Source of the DNA: Massospora cicadina
Lineage: Eukaryota; Entomophthoromycota; Entomophthoromycetes; Entomophthorales; Entomophthoraceae
NCBI GenBank assembly: GCA_022478985.1
Contig: JAKSZP010009195.1
Coordinates: 310,001-374,000, forward strand
Reading direction: 5' to 3'
Length of the DNA: 64,000 nt
Program-made: the position numbers and the translations under genes
The notes under the pieces: generated by a model
The model's input: the letters and a program-made list of their open reading frames with translations, nothing else
Database searches by the model: none
Told to the model about the DNA's origin: nothing
Shown here: positions 1-11,849 of the stretch, in pieces
How positions within the stretch are numbered: position 1 is the stretch's first letter
How the letters are laid out: every line of letters begins with the position of its first letter

Positions 1-229
1 TTACTGATAAACACAAAATAGTAGCCCTAAAAAAGTCCCGCCGCCTATAGGTGCCTCCTACTAGTGGAGGCTATTGATGATATCCATAGTTTGGGAGCAT
101 AAAGACTTTGGGTTAGAGGCGCCCCGTTGGTGGCTCAGGTCAACACCAGTATCAGAAAGGACCTCACTGACGACCAACAGCACAAAGTTCAAGAGTTTTT
201 GGAAGAGTATTCAAACCTATTTCATCCTT

Positions 230-760
230 GACCTATGACTTAAGAATGAACGGAGTCCTGCATCACTTGGAGATGGGGATGATATCCCCTTCCAGTCCCA
301 ACCTTATTGAAAGAGAAAGGGTGAAGAATCCCAGGTGGCAGTGGAGATCAAATACTACTTGATGATGAACTCCAAGTGTTTTTGTGCTTCCCTCGGGCCT
401 CTCCTCTCCTATTGGTTTGGAAGAATAATGAAGCCACTGGGTGGTGATGGACTATCAACAGCTCAACTCTATCTAACAAAGACAGTTATCTTCTGCCCCT
501 AATTGATAATCCCCCCCAACTACTCATTGATTGCAGTAGCTTTCTGCAATGGACCTTGCCAATAATATTGGCAATTGGAGCTCGCCCCTGAAGATTAGCC
601 AAATGCACACTCATAGCCAACGAGAGACTATTTGAGCCCCTAAGGATGCCCAGGGCCTCTGCAACGCCCCAGCCACTTGGCAACGTGCCATGGATGGGAT
701 CCTCAAGGGCTGAAGCTGATGTGTGTCCTTGTCTACCTAGATGACATTATGTTTTTTCAC
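230..760 (+). pseudogene. Reverse transcriptase fragment (fingers/palm), element 1
   Basis: Broken RT reading ends in the catalytic motif YLDD at 734-745, preceded by CVLV as in other gypsy RTs here. Upstream patches resemble the segment that normally carries the FQRxMD motif. Multiple stops and frame changes make it non-functional. The reading stops at 760, where an inserted sequence begins, and resumes near 1512 with the HSEHLKKVL-like segment that normally follows YxDD. Confidence 0.7.
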
Positions 761-1498
761 TGTCAGAAATTACATGTTCAATATTGTGAGAAGAGTGTTT
801 TGAAGGTAAATGACAATGATATCGGCCAAAAGACTCTGGCCAATTCTTGGTAGAACACCTCAAATCAGGATAACACTTTATTAAATCTTCACAGGCTGAT
901 ATAAGTTCAGTTAGTCAGATTGCACCAACCATACAAATGAGTCAGAAAAGTCTATATAATGTTCCTCCCCAGACCACCTCCAGTTTACTTCACACACCTA
1001 GGCGGAGATAACCACCTTTTATAGGGTTGGAGGGGGTCCCACAAGGTTCAAATATTTTCCCGCTAACTGATTGGGTTAATATCTCAAATCCTTGCCCAAT
1101 GGACTTGTACTATCTAGTATTGACCCTCCATTAATTGTTCTATGAAGTGAGGTAAGAATTGAGAATTCTGATAGGACAAAACCCCATATTTCCTAATTTG
1201 GATGCTTGTAAGTTATAATGGATTTCTTGACCTTCTCACCTTGAGCCTCAGATTGTTTTTAATACTAGACAGTAACTAATTAATAGAATTTTTTTATTGT
1301 GTCATGGTGACTAATAAAATCAATATAAAAACCTTTACTTTTTATAAGCTTTAAAGTTTTCCAGTATAGGTTGAAAATATTAAATTAATCCCCTATTTTC
1401 AATAAGCAGCTGAGAGTTTTGATACTCCTGTTCTGCTAAATTGACAATTCCTGTGCAAGTAGCACCAGCGGGCGTTAGTCAACTCCAGGTATTTGACA
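761..1498 (+). mobile_element. LTR-like insertion inside the element 1 RT (probable solo LTR)
   Basis: About 738 bp separates two halves of one RT. It starts TGTCAG and ends TTTGACA, giving the TG...CA ends and the short TGTCA/TGACA inverted termini of an LTR. A TATA-like TCTATATAATG lies near 952 and AATAAA-like sequences lie inside. It contains no coding similarity that I recognise. A clean target-site duplication is not visible, so the exact ends are uncertain; direction is assumed from the TATA-like box. Confidence 0.5.
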
Positions 1499-1511
1499 CT
1501 AATGAACCTTT

Positions 1512-2330
1512 AATGGACACAGTGAGCATCTCAAGAAAGTTTTAATCATCTCCAGAAGGCTTTTATAAATCTTAAAGATTTGGGGTGCTCTTTTTTCAGT
1601 CAGGAATGGAGCTTCTGGGACACAAAGTTTCAAAGGATGGCATCCAGCCTTGCCTGACAAAGTCAACGTCTTAGAAAAGATGTCACGCCCCCAGAGCTTA
1701 AGAAATATTCAGGTGATCATAGGCATGATGGGCTATTATCTTAAGTTTATCCCCCAGTTTGCTGACCTAGACGAGCCGCTACTTTACCTTTTGAAGAACG
1801 TGTTTTTTAAATGGCGTCCTTAACAAGAACAGGCTTTTAATGCCTTGAGAACTGCTCTATGTACGAAAACATTTTAGTCCACCCACGTTTTGGCCAACCC
1901 TTATTGTTGTTTAAGGATGCAAGCAATGTCGCCATCAGGGATATACTATCCCAGCATGGTGAAAGTCAGGTTAAATAATGATTGGCCTATTTTAGTAAGA
2001 CACTGAGTAAGGCTGACTAGAGCTACAGCATTACTGAGAGGGAGTGCATGGTTGTCTTGCTAGCCATCAAATATTTTCAGCCCTACCTCCTATAGTAACT
2101 ACTTTACCATAGTCACTAACTATTCCTAACTCCAGTGGCTCCAGAAGATGAAGGACCCAGATGGCCGTTTAGCCAGATGGGCCTTACAACTGCAGAGCTA
2201 TGGTTTCACCATTGTACATCGCATGGGCGCAATCCACCAAAACGCCAATGGCCTCTCCATGATGCCGGTGCTAGCAGCTTTAACCCCTAGGAGGACTGAC
2301 TATACGATCTGGTTGGTCAACCTAAAAGTT
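1512..2330 (+). pseudogene. RT thumb/connection and RNase H, element 1
   Basis: Starts with the post-YxDD segment, then a LLGHKVSKDGIQP-like motif near 1605-1650 (the FLGHxVS motif of gypsy RT), an IGMMGYYxKFIPQF segment near 1720, and RNase H patches to about 2110 (SKTLSKADxSYSITEREC). At 2148-2290 it reads KDPDGRLARWALQLQSYGF, the classic end of the gypsy RNase H/connection. It has several internal stops. Neighbours are the RT upstream and integrase downstream. Confidence 0.75.
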
Positions 2331-2439
2331 GGGAGTTAGAAACTTCGGAGGTCCAAGCTGAGCTCTGCAAGATGACCTGAGACACTCAAATCAAAGATGG
2401 GCTCTCTATAAGAGGGTCAATAGAAATGTCTCCCTTATG

Positions 2440-3560
2440 ACCATCTTCTTTCTGAACTGACGTTATCCTAAAAGACCATACTATTGTGGGAAACGGGGCG
2501 GTTAAGAAGCCTCACAAATGGGTGAAGTCACTATGTTACTGTGACCAAATGGTAGATACCATCTAAGAGGCCTTAGAGGCATGTATGACTTGCTGAACTC
2601 AAGTTAAGCTAATCCTCAATTTCAACACTCAGACTTTGCCCCAATGGGACCCTTCAGCGTCATTAGCATCGATGTGATAGGCCCTCTCCCCAGTGAATTT
2701 CATGGCCATAGATATATCCTCCTAGCCATGGACCACCTACCAAATGGGTCAAAGCGATTTCAGTCCTGGCTGTTACTGCAAAAGCCACGGTTCTTTTCCT
2801 TATTTGAACCATCTTCAACCAACATGGATGCCCATAAATTTTACTTTAAGACAATGACTTAAATTTCGCCTCAAAGGTAGTCCAGAACTTACTTTGCTTT
2901 TTGGCACAAACCAAGGTTTCGCCGCCCCTTACTAACCATCAACCAATGGGGTGGTGGAACGCGCTAACAGTGTCCTTGTCTCTAAATTATAGAAAATGGC
3001 CGCCTCCGACCCTGGCTGCTGAGATCATACTACCCAACACGTTGCTTGTCTACTGAATAAGCTACCACTGAGTCATTAAAATGTCCCACTTTGAAGCTTT
3101 ATATGGACGTGCTCCCTGGCTCCCAAGTAGCATACAGCCTTTTCTCAAAACCTCCGCTCCTGGAACTCTGATTTAGCTATGAGGTCCTTAACCAATGAAA
3201 TTTATCGTCCAAAAGCCTATGCCATGCAAAGCATTGTCACCAACACCAGAATAAAGACATGCCAATTTAATGCCGGCCAACCCTCCTTACCCATTTTTCA
3301 ATTAGGTGACCTCGTTCTCTTTTATCAGTATCAACCTGGAGGTTGACATAATAAGCTAAACTTTATTTGATCAGGTCCTTATAAGGTTCTTCTAAGGTGA
3401 ACTCCAAGTACTCCATTGCCAATTCAATCAGGGGAAAGTGGTGGATTGGGTGCATGGTCAGTTCCATCAGTTCCATACCCCCTCTGACAGGATCTTGAGG
3501 GGTACGTTGTAATTATTTGAGATGATGAGAAAGCCAAAATCCCTGCTCCCAAATTGAGCC
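2440..3560 (+). pseudogene. Integrase, element 1
   Basis: At 2644-2760 the frame reads the integrase core start (SVISIDVIGPLP, then YILLAMDHL). Around 2935-2970 is the glutamate region (NGVVERANSVL-like), and at 3300-3400 a GDLVLFYQ-like C-terminal barrel ending in GPYKVL. Catalytic Asp and Glu positions can be seen, but they are in different frames and separated by stops. A weak acidic tail near 3500-3560 could be the remains of a chromodomain; that part is inference. Confidence 0.7.
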
Positions 3561-3850
3561 TTGACTGATAGACTCTCAAACCAACGCAAATAGAACCCTA
3601 TCCTGAAGATTTTTAAATCAAATTCAATCAGGAAGCATCATTATATGAGAATCGATGGAAATGATTTCAGGAATCCTGTCCCCACTTCCTGAATCACGAG
3701 AGGCGCTTCCCCCACCGCTGCAGTCATGAGGATGATGCAGTACAATGAGGGCACCATCCAGGCGGTTGATCCAGAAGGCAGTAAAAGATCCTGATTTTGC
3801 GGGGCCACGAAGGTCCCTAAGGCACCATGTCCCCATGCGCCCTAAGATTT
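3561..3850. other. Unassigned spacer between gypsy fragments
   Basis: A 70-codon open frame on the - strand at 3624-3836 matches no family I recognise. It is probably the untranslated or LTR remains of element 1 or 2. Confidence 0.3.
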
Positions 3851-3879
3851 TGCTTTATAATACAAATAAGTAATCTATA

Positions 3880-4640
3880 TTCTTACATCTTTTCATTTTT
3901 TGGCCTTTTCACTAATTTCTTCTTTAAGTTCACTTTTGGACTTTGGTGATAGTCAAGAGAACTGTTTCGCTGAGAATCCATTTCCCAGGTAGCTTTATGC
4001 CTGAAGAATTCCATGTCATTTTAAAAAATCAGCAAATGGTTTTAGCTTTAGCAAAGAAGAGTGGAGGTGTTCAAACACTCCCTTAAAGTGATAGAGGTGT
4101 CAGTCAAAAGTGTGAGAGAACGTTATCACATAATCTAAGTGAACAAACACGCATGACTTTTTCAAGCCCCCTAACAGGCCATCCATCACCCTTTGAAAAG
4201 TGCCCAGATCAGTGCATAATCCTTGAGACATTTGAGTAGTTTCAAACAACTCTTCACTTTCTATAAGGTACATTTATCCCAATCATACGGTGCAAGCTTG
4301 ATTTTCCAGTATCTACTAGAAATATCCATTTCAGAGGAAAATTGAGAACTAGCCAAGAGTTGTAGAGGATTATTGATTCATGGTAGTGGGTAACTGTCCT
4401 TTTGTGTAATGACATTCAACTGGCAGTAATCCATTGCCAGCCCAATGCCCATCCTCTTCTTTTCATATAAACTGCAATGGCGAGGCCCATGGTCTTTGTG
4501 GGGGCTTAAGTAATTCAGCATCCAGGAGTTGCTTCAGCTCCTTCATCACTTGGAATTCTTCAACCTTAGATTTCTAGTAAAGTCAAGCACATATTAGATG
4601 GGAGTCGCCCATAAGCACTCTATGCTGCAACCTTTCATCA
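3880..4640 (-). pseudogene. Reverse transcriptase, element 2
   Basis: The - strand shows KELKQLLDAEL (4500-4560), WASPLQF then LAMDYCQLNVITQKDSYPLP (about 4380-4450), matching the gypsy LDYRxLNxVT motif, and an MDISSRYWKIKLAP segment near 4300. The YxDD region is altered (VHLDY near 4120) and is followed by the HxLYHFKGVFEHL segment. Several stops are present. The catalytic second Asp is lost, so the enzyme is dead. Confidence 0.7.
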
Positions 4641-4969
4641 TATAGTCGTCTGAAATTTATAAAAATATGTCAGCATTATCTTTGATTAATGCATCTGCTT
4701 AACGCTGCTGCTCAGAGGTGATAGTATCAATTATCTTTACTTCTACATAAGCGATGCTAGTGTCTTCGTTGATTCCTAAATCATGTATATTTCCACACCT
4801 GTTAACGAATGAACTTAATTAGTGGGTAGATTCTGAACATATGGAACAGGTTGGTCTCAAGTTATTTGCATAGGTCAATTAATGAAATTAGCCATCAGAA
4901 TTATTAAGGCCCCCATTAAACAGGATCAATCACTCCAGGGAAGGTAAGAGGCTCTCAAATTGGCCAGAT

Positions 4970-5060
4970 TAGACTCTCCAAGAATTTCCAGAAAGTGGTC
5001 CATCGGAATGGCAACTTAAATCCCTGTGTCCACCAGTATTTGAGATTTTGTAGGTATAAC
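4970..5060 (-). pseudogene. Retropepsin active-site remnant, element 2
   Basis: The - strand reads ILVDTGI with the catalytic triad DTG at 5022-5030, placed upstream of the RT as expected for a gypsy aspartic protease. A stop follows two residues later. No complete flap region could be traced. Confidence 0.5.
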
Positions 5061-5639
5061 TAATCGGTTGTTGGAGTACAAGAGCTTCTTTTTGAACCTC
5101 ATCACTGGAAGGAGGCAGTTTAATTTCTGGACCAACTACTCGGTATTATAGCCACATAAAAAGGTTTAACTGTTCTAGTTAACAAATCCTAGGCTTTTTC
5201 TTCACTTCTCTTTAGGGGCATCTTATACATTTGGGGAACTCAATTCCTAAGATAGAAAGATATAAGTCCTTAAAATTGACATTGTCAAATCAAATAAGGT
5301 ATTTTGTGCCTATAAGAAAGTCGTAAACATCATTCTCTAGCACAACTTCAGAGGCTAACACAACAGGGATCCAAACTGAAGTGGCAAGGATGAGTAGGCC
5401 CATGATATTGTTTCCAATGAGGCCCTGCAGTTCCATGATCTAAAGTGTGGTTTTGCTCTGGCGTGACCTTTATCTGTTTCACCAATCAAGAGGAACTGAT
5501 GTTACAGGTGATCTGTTATTGAATATGGCCAGACTTTTCATATTATGGACATCTACTCCAACATGAGTAACCTCAGTGCCAAAACTAGGTGATGAAGTAA
5601 GTTGAATTTTTTGGAAGAAGTGATCTAGAAAAAGCAGAG

Positions 5640-8480
5640 TAATAAGAACTTAGAATTTTATTTAAAAGTAAAGAGTCCAGGACATTTATTTCATCAATCC
5701 TAGATAGGACATAATATTAAGAGCAGGAGGGAACTTTAGATGTGGGATGAGGCGCAGAGTCATCAGCAGAGGGTGCCTCACGCCCTAAACTGACTCTTAT
5801 ATACCCGTCTCATTGTCCTTTTTCTTAAACAGGTATTCTCATGATAACCAAAGATTCTGCATTGTTAGCAAGGGCTGCATCAAGGTTTAGATCTCTGGAA
5901 TTGTCCTAATGCATGAATGTGAGGCTAGGAGACCTTTTTAGTTGTTTGACGCACTTCTGGCTCCGGAAACTCTATGATAAATTACTTAACATTAAGAAAT
6001 GATTTGTACATCTTCTTAGAATACTGGGAGTGTAGTCTGAGAGTTATAATGTGTTGAAATGTGGAGAGCACGTCGGCGATGACATTATCCAACATAACTC
6101 AATTGTAGGCGGTGAGTGCTTGAGCTTTTTTGATAAAACTGCTCAGGAAGATCAATATTTATTTTTTTACATATAGGGTGGATCATCATTAAAGCCTGTT
6201 TTTTGTTAAAAAGGGATATATCCTTTACAAATTTTGATTAAGGCGTCCTATAACTCAGCTCAAGTAGTACACTCTTTAAAAATATAGCAATATGATCTCT
6301 TGGGTATTACTATCAAGACAGGTTTGTATGTGCTGGCACATTTGGCAATCTGTAGATGTTTCATAGCACCTTCATACACAAAAAGATAAGACTGGAAAAT
6401 TTTGGTTCCAGGAATTACTTCTCTTTAAAAGATAGGTTTGAAAAATTTAACAAGCTCAGAAAAACATGGATAGTGGGAGAAGGAGGCTGTTTTGATACAT
6501 TTGGCTCAGTGGTTCCATGGCGGTTTGGGGGATAGCCTTATTAACTTGACAGCGGAATTCATCCATATCATCCTTTAGAGTAGTTTGGCAGTCATTAACA
6601 TGAGAGAGTGTGGCTTTGGTAATTAAAATCAGCTGAGGTTTTCATTTCGGCAGATTGGCTTTTTACTTTGTATGACAAATATTGTTTAGCCACATTTTGA
6701 AGTTTAGCGCTAATTTTCTCGATTTTCTCATTAACTTGGGCCTGATTGATTTGCTGTAAGATGATCAACTGAAAAAAGGTTTAGTGTAGGGAAGCAATTT
6801 TATTGTTCAATGAGTCAGTGTTAGATTCTTGTCAAGAAAGCTCCCTTTTATACTCATCCATGCCCCTTTAGCCAAATTTAGCATTTGGGTTAAAGGTCTT
6901 TGATTCAAACTGTGGATTTAGCTAAATGGGGTCCAATAGGCTAAGTGGTCTTGGGGGTCCGCGAGGACCTTCAGACCTTGGGGCACTTTCTGCCCTTTAG
7001 GGCTAATAGGTTCAGTAGAGTCAGGAGGTCACCTTTGAAAAAAAAAACTCCTGGACAGGCGACATGGCGCTCCTCTCACTTAATTGCTAATCCATATAGC
7101 TAATGTTTCAATTTGGTAATCAGTGGTTTCAGATTCTTGGAAATTTTATTCATAAATTCAGCAAAGTATGCTCCACTTGATGGTTCAAGTTAGTTGTAAC
7201 ATGAGCCATTTGCTGATTAAGTTCTTCATGTAGGTAACAGATAACTCTGTTGTCAATTTGGCTAGAAGTAGTTAAACCTCATTAGTCTCTCCAGATTTTC
7301 ATAATGACTTTGCAATTATCCTGACCAAAATTTGAAGCTGCTTCATGCAAATCAAGAAGTCAAGTGTAAAGTTGCTGTGAAAGTCAAACTTGCCGTTGTA
7401 TTTCCGTATGATGCAGATCTAGTGATTGCATCTGATGGCGAATGGCGGTGGAACAGATATACAGAGATGTGATTCAGTTTGAGCTACCCCTATTTCTACA
7501 CTAGGAAGCGTAAGTGAGGAATATAGATGCTGCATACTGCGAGCAATTTTAGAGGAGCAACTATGACTGGGTCTCCCCTCAGGGTGATGGTTCCATATTA
7601 TAATGCCGTTATAGTTTCAGCTACTTCAGCAGCCTGGATTTTATTTAGAGATTCATCATGGACTTAAATAATCAGGGTCAATGTTGCTCTGAACTCAAGC
7701 TCTTGAGTGCTTGATAGGGGCTTATCTTGGTTATTAGAATTGACCCATACGGTCAAGCTTATATCCTCCCCCATATTGGTAGGGCTGTTGTTGCTGGTAT
7801 TGTTCATGTAAAAGTATGTATTCATTAGATAGCCTTGGAAAGTAGCTGGAAGAAGGCACCATTAATAAGTTTTTATTTAAAAAGAAGACTGGGTCCTTTG
7901 AAGGCTACAAGATAATTAGTAATTATAGCTCCAGCGGAATTTCCTAGTAGAATGTTTTTCTTTGGTAAAATCTCTTGGAGGAAAAGTCATCTTCACCAAG
8001 GCACATCTCTGCTATAATGTAGGCAATATCATTCAATGCTAGGCAATCTCTGGTTAGACTAAGCAAAATTTTGATGTTACAAATGAGTATATCTTTAATA
8101 GGTAAAATTTGAGGATATTAATAATTTTGGTAGAAGTTCAGTATCATTTAGGATATGCTTTGGTAGAATTTCATGATTGAGTAGGGTACAGCAATTTCTG
8201 AATGGCACATTCTACCTTAAATGATGCAGCGGAATGTAAAGATTTCTGATGGACATAATATTTTCTAGTCAATATGGCGGAATCAAGAGGTCTATTAATG
8301 GAAATATCTTTCTCAGATAATTTGGCTGAGTCAAGAGTAAATTGGTATTTAATTGCTTATTTAGGCAATCATTGTTTGTAGAGGTTTTGGTAGCTTCCAT
8401 GGTGGTGGAACTCTATTGTTCAAGTTTTGAATTATCTTTTATTTTAACTTCTTTTTGATATAGCAAGAATCCCATAATTA
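5640..8480 (-). pseudogene. Gag-like region, element 2
   Basis: Position (5' of the protease on the - strand) and composition suggest gag. Between about 6100 and 6500 there is a capsid-like stretch (ELKDALIKIC and neighbours, similar in style to the WxELKxxLxxxF helix of gypsy capsids). At 7741-7815 the - strand encodes EQYQQQQPYQYGGGYKLDR, a Gln/Tyr/Gly-rich low-complexity tract. No zinc knuckle was found. Frames are badly broken, so the extent is a guess. Confidence 0.4.
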
Positions 8481-8599
8481 CCAACAGTGCGCTGAGCCAC
8501 AAGGTTAATCATCATTAAGTAATGGAAAGACAGATTTTGTTTTATAGTATGGTTAGGGTGCCTTCCCAACTGGGATGAATTAATCACCGCTCACCATGA

Positions 8600-9960
8600 T
8601 TCCCCAGAAGTTGGGCACTAGGCCATAAAAAGTGCCTAGATATGATAAAGTTGCATTCACCTGGCAGGGGATTTCCAAGGATCTACTGATGTAAGTCATC
8701 AATTGCATGTAATTCTTGCACGCTAAGTCAGATAGATTGGGGAGGGATAGTCTCCTACATCCCTTTATCATGCCCAAGGTCCATTGACATTGGTATCCGT
8801 TGACTTCATTGTTGAGCTTCCTCATTCCAATGGGTTTAATGTGATTATGGTGGTTGTGGACCTCTTTAAAAAATCAACTATACATCCCTTGTATGTCAGT
8901 TATTACTTCCAAGGAGAAGGCTCATATTTTTTTTGCCATGTCTTCACCATTTGGAACAACACAGGAGGTTTAAGTAATTGAAGGCCTCAGTTTACATATC
9001 GTTTCTGGACCGCCATTTTGGCTATCTTAAAAATCTAGCTGTGCTGGTCCATGAAGTACCATCCCCAGTCTGACGGTCATATGAAGCCATTCAACCAGAT
9101 CCATGAGCAGTGCCTCTGCTAATATGCCTCTGCCGCAAAGAATACCTGGGCTGCTGATCTTCCCATTGTGCAGTTTTCATAAATCAACGCCAACCTTTTG
9201 TTGACATTTGTTCTCTATGAGGCTATCCTAAGGTATAACCCCTCTTTCATTATTAGTCTTTGCCTTCGCCCCAAAGTACCTGCCACTGATGAGCAGCTTT
9301 ACCAGATCTGATTTACCCAATCTTTGTTTCAAGAACATCTTTTGAAGGTGGTAAGCAATTACAAGTGGCTCACATATTGTAAACGCCTTCCCGCCCATGA
9401 AATTAAGGTGAGTACATTTGTTATGATCAATATGTGACACCTTCATTTAAAGGTTCCTTCACTGAAGTTTGCAAGCAAGTGTTCCAGTCCTCACATGATG
9501 GTGAAATTTTGGAAATGAGGCCTTAAAGTTGAATATCCCCACTCATTGAAGCAGAACCCATTTTCTACGCTTCTTAGTTGTCCCCTTTTAAGTGTAAGTA
9601 GCCCTCCATTCCTGAATTAATCGTGATCAAGGGCTCAGAAGAGGCGAAGATGATGCCATTCTAGCGTCGCGGAAATCACATCATTTGGTGCAATATATAT
9701 GGCTTCCTGACAGGGACTCCATTCCTAAAAAAACAGCTGGGTCAGTGCCCACAATTGTGGCAATTGCCACAAGTTGGTGGAGGCCTTCCACATTGAATAC
9801 CCAAATGCTTCCCATCTTTTAGAAGGCTGCCTCCATCTTAACATCAAACTACACAAAGCGCACAAGAATGTTATGCTCACTCATGTTCATAGAGGGGATG
9901 CTCCCTAGTTCAAAGTGGGAAGGTTATTGTGAGCTTACATCGATGAATCCCCCCCCCTTG
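8600..9960 (+). pseudogene. Integrase with C-terminal chromodomain (chromovirus fragment, element 3)
   Basis: The + frame at 8784-8981 reads SVDFIVELPHSNGFNVIMVVVD, the integrase core opening. At 8990-9110 follow PQFTYRFWTAIL and YHPQSDGHMKPFNQ, which cover the second Asp region and the HPQ(S/T)DG...N region before the Glu. At about 9600-9810 patches HLVQYIWLPDRDS and CHKLVEAFH match the middle and end of a retroelement chromodomain. Such chromodomains bind histone marks and steer integration in known chromoviruses. Stops and shifts show it is dead, and the pol part upstream is missing. Confidence 0.7.
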
Positions 9961-11012
9961 GGTTGGGACCATCTAGTACTAAAAAAAAGGTTATTGTGAG
10001 CTTTGAGGAACTTCCCTTTCAGCTTAATTAGGAAGAATTACCATTTAGAACCAACAAGGGGCATAAGATTACGTTCATCCCTCTTGTAACCCTAGGTGGT
10101 TTTGCCCATGTGATGGATGAGAGATTGGTAATGACGTACCCCCTAAACTTTGTGCTTCTTCCTCCATGCTCACCCCCCAAGAGTTGGTGCAGAAAATTTG
10201 GGAGGTGTCAGGAGATGCTGGCGTCAGAAGCTATCACCAGTGGAAGGTTCACATCAATTTCCCCAAGAAGTTCCCTCCACCAGTATAAATTCCGCTATAA
10301 AAGACAAATTGGTGACCATCAAAGTTTAATTGACCATGTCACTCTCAGGCTTGGAAATCCACATATCCATTCCCCTATGATGTTAGTAAAAATAAGCCCG
10401 TCCCCAAAAGGTATGGGCGTGATAAATCTATTTCTTACTCCATGGAATCAGCCATATGTGGTCTGGCTGTGGGAGCAACCTGATATACACCAGAGGAGTT
10501 TTAATCTTTGCACCAAGAATGATTGCAGTGGAATAAATATCTTTACAAGCAGATTTATTATAAATCCAACCAAGAAGGATAAATCCAAGTTTGGTATTAG
10601 CAATTGTTTAGGGTATCAATATGCCGTGACCAAATCAAGAAGATATTTATGATAGTAGTGCGCTTAGTCCCATTTCCCTTTCAGTGAGAATATAAGGCAG
10701 TGGTCCCCAACAGGTACCACTGTCATTCCATTCTTTTACTTTCCGCTCATTAGTTTTAGGAAAACTCAAAAAATCTAATTTTAGTATGTGGGCTTAAGAA
10801 GTCCACCAGAAATCTAGTGATTATTATTACAATTTCGTGAATCTCTGGCTAATACTTGCAGTTGTCCTATTCCTTTTGCATCACTCAGCATGAATGGTTG
10901 TACCAGAGGTATTCTGGTTGGTGATTTGGGTGGTAACCCATCAGAGTGCCAGCACAGTCTTATTATTATCAGCATGCTCCAAGACCAGGATCCAAGAATA
11001 CTGCTTGGGTTC
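9961..11012 (+). other. Left flank of element C, probably 5' part of gypsy element F
   Basis: This stretch ends exactly at the target duplication of element C, so before C inserted it was continuous with 18151 onward, where a + strand gypsy pol starts. It should therefore hold the 5' part of element F (gag/protease or leader). An open frame of 180 codons at 10110-10652 and another of 82 codons at 10890-11138 (running into the C LTR) show no motif I recognise. They may be gag remnants or chance. Confidence 0.4.
11008..11012. repeat. Target-site duplication GGTTC, left copy
   Basis: GGTTC directly precedes the TG of the left LTR of element C and recurs exactly at 18151-18155 directly after the CA of the right LTR. 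A 5-bp duplication is the normal size for gypsy integrases. Confidence 0.85.
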
Positions 11013-11538
11013 TGTTATAATTTTGGTGATATGCTTGAGATACGCCATAGGAGTTGCACAAGGTCAAGCCCACTGAGCAATGGGCGAACAATATGGAGAT
11101 CATTGGTCTGTCAAATAAACTTAATAACCTCTATATAATATGAGGCAATCGCCTTGACTGCACTACTTTATATAAAAAATTATATGACTAGCAGACTCTT
11201 CCTGTTTGCAATTCCCTTATTCGTCCTATCCACTCTCTTTCTCCTCTATTCTTCCAAAAGACCTCCTTTTTTCTCATTCTCAGCTCAGCTTTTAATTCTC
11301 AGTACCCTCGGTCAGCCTTTAACCCTTTCACTTTGTTAATTTCTATTTACTATAATTTTAGGGTTCTGCCTCATCATTGAGACTCCAGTGGAATGCACAC
11401 TATTTGCAAAACATTATCACCTTGATCAATTTGCTTCATGTCAACCTAAACTACTGCCTAAATCTTGAGTCCATATCAACTCATAAAATGATACCCATAA
11501 ATATGGCTTATCTTCCAAATCATATTAGTTTTTCAAAC
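11013..11538 (-). repeat. Element C 3' LTR (left)
   Basis: About 526 bp, aligning along its length with 17620-18150. Similarity stops sharply at 11013 on the left, where flanking DNA starts. Shared landmarks include CACTACTTTATATAAAAAA near 11160 (TATA-like) and the run TTCCAAAAGACCTCC near 11255. Confidence 0.85.
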
Positions 11539-11849
11539 TTACTCCCCTTGACTGGACAATAAGTCTTTTGTTGCTTATATGGCCAAAGGAACTTTTCATG
11601 TACTTGGTTGATAATCCGACTACCTGTGGGTTCCTTAGAGGTGTGATATCAATACCAGTCTTCTCTATTATCTTAAAGGGTCTGTATTATATGGTAGCAA
11701 GTTTGTTCCTTCTTCCAGACCCATGTTAGTCGTGGAACAGGACATGATCTCCTACAGAAAACAGTGGGATTCCGCTACATCTACTTTAAACAGCCGCCTG
11801 ATTGAAAATCTTCTTAGCTAAACTATTGGAATACGCGTCAGTTTAAAGT

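Larger units (their letters stand above)
1..3560 (+). mobile_element. Degenerate Ty3/gypsy retrotransposon fragment (element 1), pol region
   Basis: Successive frames read in gypsy pol order on the + strand: PR-RT linker, reverse transcriptase, RNase H, integrase and integrase C-terminus. Frames are broken by many stops and small indels, and an LTR-like insertion lies inside the RT. The 5' part (gag, protease) is off the window edge and no LTR of its own is identified. The domain order is seen directly; assignment to Ty3/gypsy follows from that order and the YxDD and RNase H motifs. Boundaries are approximate. Confidence 0.75.
3850..8480 (-). mobile_element. Degenerate Ty3/gypsy retrotransposon (element 2), truncated after RT
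   Basis: Read on the - strand from about 8400 leftward it gives gag-like sequence, a protease DTG motif and then RT, stopping near 3850 before RNase H and integrase. All frames are heavily interrupted. Truncation by the neighbouring element 1 or by deletion is inferred. No LTR is delimited with confidence; AT-rich sequence at 8000-8480 could contain the 5' end. Confidence 0.6.

Noticed and set aside
10110..10652. A 180-codon host gene
   Set aside because: No motif, composition like surrounding decayed repeats, and it lies within the likely 5' part of element F.
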